In this document: one piece after another, positions 9,397 to 17,692 of the stretch
Numbering within the stretch: the stretch's first letter is position 1
Layout of the letters: the number at the start of each line of letters is the position of its first letter
Assembly: GCF_000013025.1 (NCBI RefSeq)
Contig: NC_008358.1
Span: forward strand, 2,728,001-2,792,000
Direction of reading: 5' to 3'
Source: Hyphomonas neptunium ATCC 15444
GTDB lineage: Bacteria > Pseudomonadota > Alphaproteobacteria > Caulobacterales > Hyphomonadaceae
Length of the DNA: 64,000 bases
Translations under genes and position numbers: made by a program
Notes under the pieces: model-generated
What the model saw: the letters and a program-made list of their open reading frames with translations, nothing else
The model's database searches: none
What the model was told of the DNA's origin: nothing

Positions 9397-11632
9397 GAGC
9401 TGGGTCAGCGCCTCCCTCAGGCGGAAGCTTACGGTTATATACTCAGCCCTCTTCGGGCTGATCCTTCTGCTTGTGGCAGGCGCCGTATATCTCAGCATCA
9501 AGATCAATGCCGAGCGCACGGTGGAGCGCGAGCTGGCAGCGAGCGTTGCGATCTTCGAGCGCCTCTGGAACATGTCCAGCGAGAATATGACGGCGCGCGC
9601 CGAAGTGCTTGCTTCTGATTACGGTTTCCGCGAAGCGGTTGCCACAGAAGACTACCCCACCATCGCGTCTGCCATCGGCAATGTCAGCGCGCGCGCCGAA
9701 GGGCTCAATGCCATCGTCGCGTTCCCTGACGGGCGCTATGTTTCTCCAGACGGCACGGAGGGCTCCCTCCCCGACGACATGCTCGAAGCCATGTTCACCA
9801 TGGGCAAAACCAGCGGTGTGGTGACCCATGAAGGTGCCAACTTCCAGTCAGTCGCTGTGCCGATTGAGGCGCCCGTGCTTGTTGGGTGGGCCGTATTCTG
9901 GTCCGATCTCGATGAAGCCCGAATGCATGCGCTGGAAGAACTCTCGCCTATTCCGGTGAAGGCTGAAATCCGCCGGAGCGCAGAGTGGGACGGCGAGGAC
10001 GGAGAGATTCACAAAACCCGCGGCTGGATCGGTGCGTCCCGCCACATCCGGAATTTCGGCGCGGGCGAGCAGATGAGCCTCGTCATCACCTATCCTTTGC
10101 AGGCCGCCATGGCGCCCTACCGGCCAATGATGTGGGCCATCATCAGTTTCAGCATCTTTGGTGCGGGCCTCCTTGTGGTTTCCGGCGGGTTGGTTGCCCG
10201 CTCGTTGACACAGCCCATCGCGACCCTAGATGAAGCCGTTCACGCCCTTGCAGCCGGCAACCGCCAGCCAGTTGCCGTGACTGGAAAAGACGAATTCGGC
10301 CGGCTCGCCAGCAGTTTCAACATGATGCTGGAAGACCTGGAAGCACGCGAGGCCGCCATTGTCACGCTTTCTCGCGAAGACATGGAAACCGGATTGCCAA
10401 ACCGGCGCGCGATGAACGATGACATTGACGCGCGGGGGGGAGACGTTGCGGTCCGTATTGCGGTCATACGTGTACTGCGTTTCCGTAAAGTACGCGCGTC
10501 CATTGGTCATGCCGCTACGGCCCAGGCGATGAAAATCCTTGCGGGACGCATTCAGGAATTCACAGGCGCGCTGCCTTACCGGATCAACGGCGCCGATCTC
10601 GGCCTGATCTTCGAGCCTGGCAGCCGCTTTGCGACGCCCGAGGCCTTGACGCATATCGTGGGCGCCTGCTCGCAACCGGTCATGATCGAGGATGCATCCG
10701 TTGACCTGATGCTGTGCAGCGGACTGGCGATCCCCGACGCTGCGGAAGTGCGCCCGCTTGGGCTGATCGACCAGGCCGTTATCGCTGCGGATATGGCGGA
10801 AGCCAATCAAGCCCCTTCCGCAGCCTTCGACCTTGCCAGATATGGCAACCCCGCAAGCACGCTCTCTCTGATGAGCGAAATGCTCAAAGCCACCCGCGAC
10901 GGCGGCTTGTCACTTCATTATCAGCCGAAATTCAGCCTGAAGACGAACACTGTCTGTGGCCTTGAAGCGCTGATCCGCTGGGATCACCCTCAGCAGGGAC
11001 GCATTTATCCCGACACGTTCATTCCGCTTGCGGAAGAGACAGGCCATATACGGCAGCTTACCGAATGGGTGGTCATCCAGGCCATTGAAGACCAACGCGC
11101 GTTGCGTCAAAACGGCTACGAATTGCCCATTTCGGTGAATATCTCCGGCCGCCAGCTGAATGAAGACAGCTTTGCACTTTGGGCCATCGGCAAGATCCGC
11201 AGTTCGGGCGCCAAACTCTGTTTCGAGATTACCGAAACCGCCGTGATCAGCGATCCCGACAAAGCCTTGCGGTTAATCAATCTGTTCCGGGCCGCCGGGA
11301 TCTCGATTTCGATTGATGACTATGGCGCGGGCCTGTCTTCTCTCTCCTATCTGAAACAGATCCCGGCGCACGAATTGAAGATCGACAAATCCTTTATCCT
11401 CACGGTGGAGGACGGGAAATCCGATCAGCTGATGATCCAGTCCACCATCGATCTCGCCCATGCCATGGGCATGTCCGTCGTGGCAGAAGGCGTGGAAAAC
11501 GAACGCGTTGTCGAGTTACTCCGGGCAATGGGCGCCGATACGGTTCAGGGCTATCATATCTCGCGTCCCCTGACTTTGGAGACGACGCTCAGCTTCCTGC
11601 GCGCACAAAATCCTCAGCGCGACATCGCCTGA
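9386..11632 (+). CDS. membrane sensor with HAMP, degenerate GGDEF and EAL phosphodiesterase domains
   Basis: 748 residues. TM1 lies at about 15-37, a periplasmic sensor domain at 38-245, TM2 at about 248-270 and a HAMP linker to about 320. A GGDEF-like domain follows in which the signature is degenerate (NGADLGLIF), so it is probably not a cyclase. The C-terminal EAL domain (about 490-740) keeps the catalytic set: GLEALIRW, SVNISGRQL, FEITETAV, SIDDYGAG, KIDKSF and AEGVEN. It should therefore hydrolyse cyclic di-GMP in response to an extracytoplasmic signal. The overlapping upstream cupredoxin is the obvious candidate input, suggesting copper, redox or gas sensing. Confidence 0.92.
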   Translation: MPIRSWVSASLRRKLTVIYSALFGLILLLVAGAVYLSIKINAERTVERELAASVAIFERLWNMSSENMTARAEVLASDYGFREAVATEDYPTIASAIGNVSARAEGLNAIVAFPDGRYVSPDGTEGSLPDDMLEAMFTMGKTSGVVTHEGANFQSVAVPIEAPVLVGWAVFWSDLDEARMHALEELSPIPVKAEIRRSAEWDGEDGEIHKTRGWIGASRHIRNFGAGEQMSLVITYPLQAAMAPYRPMMWAIISFSIFGAGLLVVSGGLVARSLTQPIATLDEAVHALAAGNRQPVAVTGKDEFGRLASSFNMMLEDLEAREAAIVTLSREDMETGLPNRRAMNDDIDARGGDVAVRIAVIRVLRFRKVRASIGHAATAQAMKILAGRIQEFTGALPYRINGADLGLIFEPGSRFATPEALTHIVGACSQPVMIEDASVDLMLCSGLAIPDAAEVRPLGLIDQAVIAADMAEANQAPSAAFDLARYGNPASTLSLMSEMLKATRDGGLSLHYQPKFSLKTNTVCGLEALIRWDHPQQGRIYPDTFIPLAEETGHIRQLTEWVVIQAIEDQRALRQNGYELPISVNISGRQLNEDSFALWAIGKIRSSGAKLCFEITETAVISDPDKALRLINLFRAAGISISIDDYGAGLSSLSYLKQIPAHELKIDKSFILTVEDGKSDQLMIQSTIDLAHAMGMSVVAEGVENERVVELLRAMGADTVQGYHISRPLTLETTLSFLRAQNPQRDIA

Positions 11633-11717
11633 AATGTGTCGTTGCCCGAATTTGAGGCAGCCAGACCTGGCGCAGCATAGTTTCTGAGGCCACGCGCCAA
11701 TATCGGCATGCACAATG

Positions 11718-11737
11718 TTGTGTTTCTCGAAACACAA
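11718..11737. promoter_or_regulatory. perfect palindrome upstream of the Lrp gene (candidate operator)
   Basis: TTGTGTTTC and GAAACACAA are perfect 9-bp inverted arms around a 2-bp centre, 15 bp before the Lrp start codon. Lrp/AsnC regulators usually autoregulate, so this is the natural operator candidate. An 11-base stretch, ATGTTGTGTTT, that includes the left half-site also occurs at 8771, just before the cupredoxin gene. Confidence 0.55.
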
Positions 11738-11751
11738 GTTATTCTATCGCG

Positions 11752-12234
11752 ATGAGCGAAGAACTTTCGATATTTGATATCAAGATCCTTGAGCAACTCC
11801 AGAAGGATTGCTCGGTGTCGACCGTTGAGTTGGCGGATATTGTCGGCCTGTCCCAGTCGCCCTGCTGGCGCCGCCTGCAAAGGCTGAAGGATGACGGCTA
11901 TATCCGGCAACAAGTCGCCATTCTGGACCGGGAGAAACTCGGCTACGGGCTCCACATCTTTGCCTATGTAAAGGTGGCGCGCCTTTCGGAGAAAGACCGC
12001 GAGGTATTCCTGCGCAAAGTTCAGAATACGCCGGAGATTCTCGAATGCTATTCCATCTTTGGCGAGATGGACCTGATGATGAAGATCCTCGCCAAATCCA
12101 TGAAATGGTATCAGGAATTCCTGATGGACTTCCTTCTGAACCTTCCGGGTGTGGAGAATGTCAACTCTACGGCAACGCTAGGCGAATTGAAATCGACCAC
12201 CGCCATCCCCGTGCGCGGCAACATCGCGCTCTGA
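11752..12234 (+). CDS. Lrp/AsnC-family transcriptional regulator
   Basis: 160 residues. The N-terminal winged helix-turn-helix contains FDIKILEQLQKDCSVSTVELADIVGLSQSPCWRRL, matching the Lrp DNA-binding domain, and a C-terminal RAM (amino-acid-binding) domain starts near residue 65. It is convergent with the amidohydrolase-RidA gene 18 bp away. Lrp family members sense amino acids and control amino-acid and peptide catabolism, which fits the large peptidase and amino-acid enzyme island that follows. The link to those genes is inferred from proximity. Confidence 0.93.
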   Translation: MSEELSIFDIKILEQLQKDCSVSTVELADIVGLSQSPCWRRLQRLKDDGYIRQQVAILDREKLGYGLHIFAYVKVARLSEKDREVFLRKVQNTPEILECYSIFGEMDLMMKILAKSMKWYQEFLMDFLLNLPGVENVNSTATLGELKSTTAIPVRGNIAL

Positions 12235-12252
12235 GGTGAGATTACGGTCTGC

Positions 12253-14748
12253 TTACGGATTTTCCGCGTAGGCCATGCATTCCACTTCTACAGATGCACC
12301 AAGCGCCAGGCCATCGGCGCCGAAAGCGCTGCGCGCGGGCATACGCCCCTTGGTGAAGTAGCCGGCATAGACTTCGTTGAAGGCAGGCCAGTTGCTCATA
12401 TCCTCCAGCATGACCGTGCACTTGAAAATCTGATCCATGTCTGCGCCTGCCGAAGCGGCAACCTGGCGAACCGAGTCCATCACTTCAACCGCATGATCGC
12501 GAAAATCGCTGGAACGGCCGCCTTCCGCGCCGCCGATCTGGCCGGAAAGGTATATGATGTTCCCGACACGCACGGCGCCGGAAAAGGGCAGGTCTTCCGC
12601 CTTGATGGGCAGGCCCTCCACGATCATCGGATAATGCTCCACCATTGACGGTGCGTCTGGCGCCGCATCCGGCGATGCTTCAGCGGCAGCAGGCTCAGCC
12701 ACCACCTCCGGGCCAGCGCGAAGCTGTTCCGGCGGCGAAGCAAAAGGCTTCACGCTGAGCGCCTCGTAAATCTCGGACGGGAAGTAGACGTCACCATTGC
12801 GCACCACCATGCGCGGCGCGCGAATTGCGTTGATGTCTTCCAGAGGATTGCCGGACAGGAGAATGAAATCGGCAAGCTTGCCTGTCTCGATCGACCCGAG
12901 CGTGTCAGAATATCCCATATATTCAATGGGATTCCACGCCGCGATACGCAGCGCATCAGCTACCGGTATACCGGCGAGCGTATAGAGTTCGATCTCGCGA
13001 TGCACGGTGAAGCCCGTTCCATCATCCGTTCCCGGCAGAATCGTGATCCCGTCTTCATGCAGCATCTTGAGGGTTTCCAGAACGCGCCGGAACCCTTCCT
13101 GATAAGCCTCGTCCTCAGCGGTGTCCGCCAGAGAGACAAAGCTGCGGCGGCGGTAACGCTGATAGGCGATCGGCATGTGATCAAGATAGGCCGCATCCCC
13201 CTGCGCAACAGTTCCCGCGCGGCTCAGCATCAGACGCTCAAGGATCACGGCCGTCGGATCGATCGCGGTGTCGTTCTCCTGCATCCGGCGCACCGTAGAC
13301 TGAACTTTATCCGAATCCAGATCGAGCGTTGCGCCCCGTGCCATACCCGTCAGGCGCAGCGGCGTCCTTGTATCTTCCGACACATCCAGCAGCCAGCCCA
13401 GCATCAGCTGATTGATATGGGTTACCTCGTCAAATCCGGCATCAATCATGGCGTCGGCATTGGTAAAGGCCGGAATGTGGCCAATCATGCGCATGCCTTT
13501 GGCATGTGCACGTTCTGCAACGGCGGGCATCCATGCAGGGTTCATCGAGTTGTAGGATTTGACATACCCATACCCCTGCTCCGCATACCAATCTACGGCG
13601 GCCAGGGCCTCTTCTTCAGACGCCGCAATGATGCCATGGCGCGCCGAGAAGGGGCTGCGCCCTTCAATGAAGCCAGCTGGCGTAATACGCGGCCCGGCAA
13701 CCTTGTCGGCCTTCATGCGGTCCAGAAGGCTCGCAAGGAAAGTATTTTCATTGCCCATGTCGCGGGTGGAGGTCACACCGGCGGCCAAATAATAAAGGCC
13801 TGAATTGGCGGAGGCGTGGGAGTGCATGTCCGCAAGACCCGGCATCAACGTACCGCCTGCGGCATCAAACACAGCGCCTTCTCCTTCGGGCATAACGCCC
13901 TCCACATAGGGCGCGACTCCGGTGATCACGTTGCCGCTTACTGTCACCACCGACGGCGCGCTCAGGCTGCCATCGCGCACGTCCAGCACGCGAACATTGA
14001 GGATCGAATAGGGCGCGCCGTAACGATGCAGCAGGCGCTGGGCGAGTTTTTCCGTGCGCTCGGCATTCAGATCTCGCGCAAGATTGAGCAGCGGCTCGAC
14101 ACTTCCTTCATGTCCCTTTCGCACAACGGCGGACGATTCCGAAAACGTCGCGAAAAGAGCCCCGTCCGCGTCCAGTGCCAGAAGGCTCGGGCTCATATCG
14201 ATCCCGGAAAGGCGATAGACCGTAACCGCCTCCACAGACTTGCCGGAAGGCACGTCCATTTCCTGCACGGTTTCGAGCGAAATCTCCCCGCCCGGCAGAA
14301 CAGGCATGCGGTGGTCCTCATCGCTGAGCAGGGCCCGCGCATACACATAGTCCGCCCACGGGCTTCCATCATTGACCGCATAGAGCGCCGGCGCCGAAAG
14401 CTCCTTGCGCCCAGAATCGGCCTGGCTGAGCCAGCGCGCAACACCGTCCGTGATTGCGAAGGACTCCTGTACGCTGGCGCCCATCAGCGAAGTGCCTTCA
14501 ATCAGCCAGCTGACCGGCACACCTGTCTCATTAATCGTGAGTTCTTCCTGGTGTTTGGGGCCGCGCCCATTGGAATCGACATAATAGTCGATCTCTGCCG
14601 AAAGGCCGTTTTCCTCAACCTTCAAATGGCCAACAGATTCGCCATTCTGGATGATGGCATACTCATATTCAGCGCCTTGACCAGAGGCCGCCGGAAAGGC
14701 GGAAATGAACAAGGCAGCAGCGCATGTTGCAAAAGCGCGAAAGGTCAT
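12253..14748 (-). CDS. exported amidohydrolase fused to a C-terminal RidA domain
   Basis: 831 residues with signal peptide MTFRAFATCAAALFISAFPAASG. Residues about 25-235 form an unassigned beta-rich domain. The TIM-barrel amidohydrolase (about 245-670) shows metal ligands His309/His311 (DMHSH), candidate carbamylated Lys397 (YVKSY), His424, His444 and Asp575 (LPGTDD). An Ala/Pro linker leads to a YjgF/YER057c/UK114 (RidA) domain at about 705-831, with YLSGQIG, the conserved Arg806 (ARSAFG) and EVECMA. Exported relatives of the barrel cleave dipeptides or cyclic amides; RidA hydrolyses enamines and imines. The start overlaps the upstream S10 peptidase by 4 bp, so the two form an operon. Confidence 0.87.
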   Translation of the reverse strand: MTFRAFATCAAALFISAFPAASGQGAEYEYAIIQNGESVGHLKVEENGLSAEIDYYVDSNGRGPKHQEELTINETGVPVSWLIEGTSLMGASVQESFAITDGVARWLSQADSGRKELSAPALYAVNDGSPWADYVYARALLSDEDHRMPVLPGGEISLETVQEMDVPSGKSVEAVTVYRLSGIDMSPSLLALDADGALFATFSESSAVVRKGHEGSVEPLLNLARDLNAERTEKLAQRLLHRYGAPYSILNVRVLDVRDGSLSAPSVVTVSGNVITGVAPYVEGVMPEGEGAVFDAAGGTLMPGLADMHSHASANSGLYYLAAGVTSTRDMGNENTFLASLLDRMKADKVAGPRITPAGFIEGRSPFSARHGIIAASEEEALAAVDWYAEQGYGYVKSYNSMNPAWMPAVAERAHAKGMRMIGHIPAFTNADAMIDAGFDEVTHINQLMLGWLLDVSEDTRTPLRLTGMARGATLDLDSDKVQSTVRRMQENDTAIDPTAVILERLMLSRAGTVAQGDAAYLDHMPIAYQRYRRRSFVSLADTAEDEAYQEGFRRVLETLKMLHEDGITILPGTDDGTGFTVHREIELYTLAGIPVADALRIAAWNPIEYMGYSDTLGSIETGKLADFILLSGNPLEDINAIRAPRMVVRNGDVYFPSEIYEALSVKPFASPPEQLRAGPEVVAEPAAAEASPDAAPDAPSMVEHYPMIVEGLPIKAEDLPFSGAVRVGNIIYLSGQIGGAEGGRSSDFRDHAVEVMDSVRQVAASAGADMDQIFKCTVMLEDMSNWPAFNEVYAGYFTKGRMPARSAFGADGLALGASVEVECMAYAENP

Positions 14749-16256
14749 TCTGCAGACTCCTGAGCATTTGAAGATGCCGTCATTGCGGCAGATTGAATGA
14801 AGGCAAAAAGTTGATCCGCCATACCCGCTTTCAGCGTTTCCTCATCATAAGGCGAATGGCCACCCGGCAACGCGGCGAGCGTTACCCGGTCCTGGGGCAG
14901 ATCATTGTGGGTCAACGCATAGCGTGTTCCGAGCAGCGTCGTCGCGAGGTCGCGATAACCGGCGAATACGAGCAGCCGGACGCGCTCTTTCTCCTGCATG
15001 AACTGCGAGAGGACGGGCGCCGCGCTGACATAGAAGTTCGGCGATTTCGCCGAGGACCGCCAGTCCCAAGCAAAGTTGGCATCCAGATTGAGAGAGCGAT
15101 ACGCCTCGCCTCTCTGAACGCCGGTAACCTCTGAAAGATATTTCGCGATCTCTGACGACAGAATGATGTTCGACCGACCAAGACCCAACGATGGGTCGTT
15201 TGCGGCGGCGGGCCGGTGCGAATTGACGTCCGGTGAAGGCAGCGGAGAAGTCACGCCGGTATTCAGCCGGCTGACGAGCAGGCCGTCAGTCGAAAGCACA
15301 TTCTCCAGAAAGAACTGGATATCAACGCGCAGATCGGCGCCAAGCACATCCCCGGCCGAAAGCCCCGTCATCGACGCTATGTCTGCGGCAACCGCAGCCT
15401 TCTCTTCTGGCGCGATAAGGTCACCCTGTTGCAACGCCAGCAGATATCCGGTCTCGGCATATTCCCTTGCGATGTCCCAGGCCTCTGCCTCACTCTCAGC
15501 CTCAATTCCCGACCGGCCAAATCGCCATGCGGTGGCCGCCATTGTCGGCAGCGCGAACACATGCCCCAGATCGGTCTGGCCCGCCCCGCTATCAAGCGCC
15601 GGCGACACCATCACCAGGCCGCGCACATCCAGATCGTCTACCTCGGCGACGAGATTGGAAAGCCGGGTCCCGCCATAGCTCTGCCCCGCCAGAAGAACGG
15701 GCGCCGCGCGGCGGCCGTTCCCGTCGAGCCAGGCGCGGATGTATCGATTTACGGCGTCGACATCTCCTTCAACACCAAGGTAGCGCGCCTTCCCGTCCTC
15801 GGAATGGGTCCGGCTGAAGCCGGTGTCCACCGGATCGATGAAGACGAGATCTGCGGCCCTTAGAACGGTGTACGGATTATCTGGAAACTCGCCCTCTTTT
15901 CCGCGCGCCTTGGGCCCCATGGAAAAATGCAAGGGAGATGACGAAGCGCCCGGCCCCCCATTGAACAGGAACATCACGGGCCGCTCTGTCCGGTCACAGT
16001 CGCAGGCAACCAGATAGGCCGTTCCGGAAATGGTCGCGCTTGTTTCTCCCTGCTCCGGATCAAGTTTCAACTCGCTCCAGGCAACCGAATAGGCGAGCGG
16101 CGCCTCGCCAAAGCGGTCCTGCACGCTCTGCGCTGGCCCATCGGCAAATACTGTCCAGACAGGCGCTGCAGGCTCTGCCGAAGAGGCGCAGGCTGCAATC
16201 AAGGTGGCCATCGCGGCGGCGGGCAGACGGGTGCAGATTCGAGACATCATACGCAT
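14745..16256 (-). CDS. S10 family serine carboxypeptidase-like lipoprotein (copy 1)
   Basis: About 503 residues. The signal ends in a lipobox (TLIAACAS). The S10 fold is shown by FLFNGGPGASSS (oxyanion block), GQSYGG with the nucleophile Ser193, a DLATT segment probably carrying the Asp, and GGHSPYD with the histidine. S10 enzymes remove C-terminal residues from peptides. M3 or M4 is a likelier start than M1, because the AAAGG ribosome binding site directly abuts the first ATG. It is first in an operon with the amidohydrolase-RidA gene and divergent from the Tat-exported PLP enzyme. Confidence 0.9.
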   Translation of the reverse strand: MRMMSRICTRLPAAAMATLIAACASSAEPAAPVWTVFADGPAQSVQDRFGEAPLAYSVAWSELKLDPEQGETSATISGTAYLVACDCDRTERPVMFLFNGGPGASSSPLHFSMGPKARGKEGEFPDNPYTVLRAADLVFIDPVDTGFSRTHSEDGKARYLGVEGDVDAVNRYIRAWLDGNGRRAAPVLLAGQSYGGTRLSNLVAEVDDLDVRGLVMVSPALDSGAGQTDLGHVFALPTMAATAWRFGRSGIEAESEAEAWDIAREYAETGYLLALQQGDLIAPEEKAAVAADIASMTGLSAGDVLGADLRVDIQFFLENVLSTDGLLVSRLNTGVTSPLPSPDVNSHRPAAANDPSLGLGRSNIILSSEIAKYLSEVTGVQRGEAYRSLNLDANFAWDWRSSAKSPNFYVSAAPVLSQFMQEKERVRLLVFAGYRDLATTLLGTRYALTHNDLPQDRVTLAALPGGHSPYDEETLKAGMADQLFAFIQSAAMTASSNAQESAE

Positions 16257-16328
16257 CCTTTAAACTCGCCCCTGTACCGGAAAAATCCTATGCCTATAGG
16301 CTGCGCCGATACACCCCAACGGGCACAT

Positions 16329-16358
16329 TCATGCATAATCGCGCCGAGGAATGCATGA
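16329..16358. promoter_or_regulatory. inverted repeat between divergent S10 and PLP-enzyme genes
   Basis: TCATGCAT and ATGCATGA are perfect 8-bp inverted arms separated by 14 nt, lying in the 175-bp divergent intergenic region. The position suits an operator controlling both directions. Which protein binds is unknown; the nearby Lrp regulator is one candidate. Confidence 0.45.
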
Positions 16359-16431
16359 TCCATTCTCGCCGCGCCGCTATAATGGAAATATGGATCAAGC
16401 CGGACTTCAAGCGTCCGGGGCGGAGAAACAC

Positions 16432-17688
16432 ATGTCTCAGATCACCCGTCGCAACTGGCTGGCCCTTGGCGCCGCAACGCTCGCCGGAGCCGCTGCCTGC
16501 CGCAGTCCGGCTGCTGCCAGTCCTGCCGCGTCTGTCTCGCCTACCGCGGGCAACTTGCCAGATCGCACGAGCTTCAATCTTGGCTCCTCTGTCTATCTGA
16601 ATGCCGGATCGCAGCACCCAATCAGCCGCCCGGCCCGCGCGTCCATTGACGCCTATCTCGACCACCGCGCCGATCACGCCCCTGGCAGTGATTATGAACT
16701 CGGCAGCAGCAACATCATCGAAAAGTTCGCCCGACTCGTAAACGCCGATCCGGACGAAATCACGTTCGTGCAAAGCACCACGGCCGGAGAGCAGATGATC
16801 GTCCGCTCGCTGAAGCTTCCTGCATCCGGCGCGCGGATTGTCACCGATACGCTCCACTTCTTCGGCTCAATGCCGATGTATGGAGAATTGGCCAAAGCTG
16901 GCTGCGATGTCGCCTGGGTGAAACACCGCGACGGCCGCATCTCTCTGGAAGACATGGACCGCGCGATCACACCGGGAACGCGGCTTGTCGCGCTGTCGCT
17001 CGTCTCCACGGTCAATGGATTCCAGCATGATCTGAAGGCTATCTGCGACCTTGCCCATTCGCGCGGCGCGCTGGTGTATGCCGACATCATCCATGCAGCC
17101 GGCTGCATTCCGGTCGACCTCCATGCCAGCGGTGTCGATTTTGCTGCCTGCGCCAGTTACAAATGGCTGATGGGCGATTTTGGCCTCGGCTTTCTTTATG
17201 TCCGCAAAGGCGCGCGCGACGCCCTGACGCGGACGCAATACGGCTATTATGGCGTCAGCCGCTTCACCAGCCATGTCTACCCCTTCGATCCTCCGGGAGA
17301 CGACGTGGCAAGCTACGCTTTCGAAGACACGGCCACAGGACTGTTCGCACTGGGAACATATTCCCACACCACGATTTCGCTGCTCAACGCCTCGCTTGAC
17401 TATATCGCCAGCCTGGGCGTTGAAGCCATTCAGCGACACGCCATCACGCTCACATCGCGTCTCAAGGAAGGCCTGAAGACCCAGGGATATGAGCTGATGA
17501 CGCCGGAAGAAAGCCAGACACCGCTTGTCGCCTGCGTCTATCAGGACGCGCGCACGCGGCTCGGCCCAAAGCTGAAGGCGGCCGGCATCACGACCACCGT
17601 ATCAGCTCACCGCTTCCGCCCGTCCGTCTCCGTGTTCAACACGATGGATGATATCGAGCTGTTTCTGGCCGCCATTGGCCCGGCCTGA
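16432..17688 (+). CDS. Tat-exported class V aminotransferase-fold PLP enzyme
   Basis: 418 residues. The start at 16432 follows CGGAGAAACAC and opens with SQITRRNWLALGAA, a twin-arginine signal, with Cys23 as a possible lipidation site. The mature protein is a fold-type I, class V (isopenicillin N epimerase/cysteine desulfurase-like) enzyme. Asp218 (VYADIIHAAG) would pair with the pyridine nitrogen and Lys244 (ASYKWLMGD) would form the Schiff base. Tat export fits a protein that folds around its cofactor in the cytoplasm. The desulfurase-type catalytic Cys motif is not evident. The reaction is unknown: epimerase, lyase or transaminase are all possible. Confidence 0.88.
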   Translation: MSQITRRNWLALGAATLAGAAACRSPAAASPAASVSPTAGNLPDRTSFNLGSSVYLNAGSQHPISRPARASIDAYLDHRADHAPGSDYELGSSNIIEKFARLVNADPDEITFVQSTTAGEQMIVRSLKLPASGARIVTDTLHFFGSMPMYGELAKAGCDVAWVKHRDGRISLEDMDRAITPGTRLVALSLVSTVNGFQHDLKAICDLAHSRGALVYADIIHAAGCIPVDLHASGVDFAACASYKWLMGDFGLGFLYVRKGARDALTRTQYGYYGVSRFTSHVYPFDPPGDDVASYAFEDTATGLFALGTYSHTTISLLNASLDYIASLGVEAIQRHAITLTSRLKEGLKTQGYELMTPEESQTPLVACVYQDARTRLGPKLKAAGITTTVSAHRFRPSVSVFNTMDDIELFLAAIGPA

Positions 17689-17692
17689 AGTT

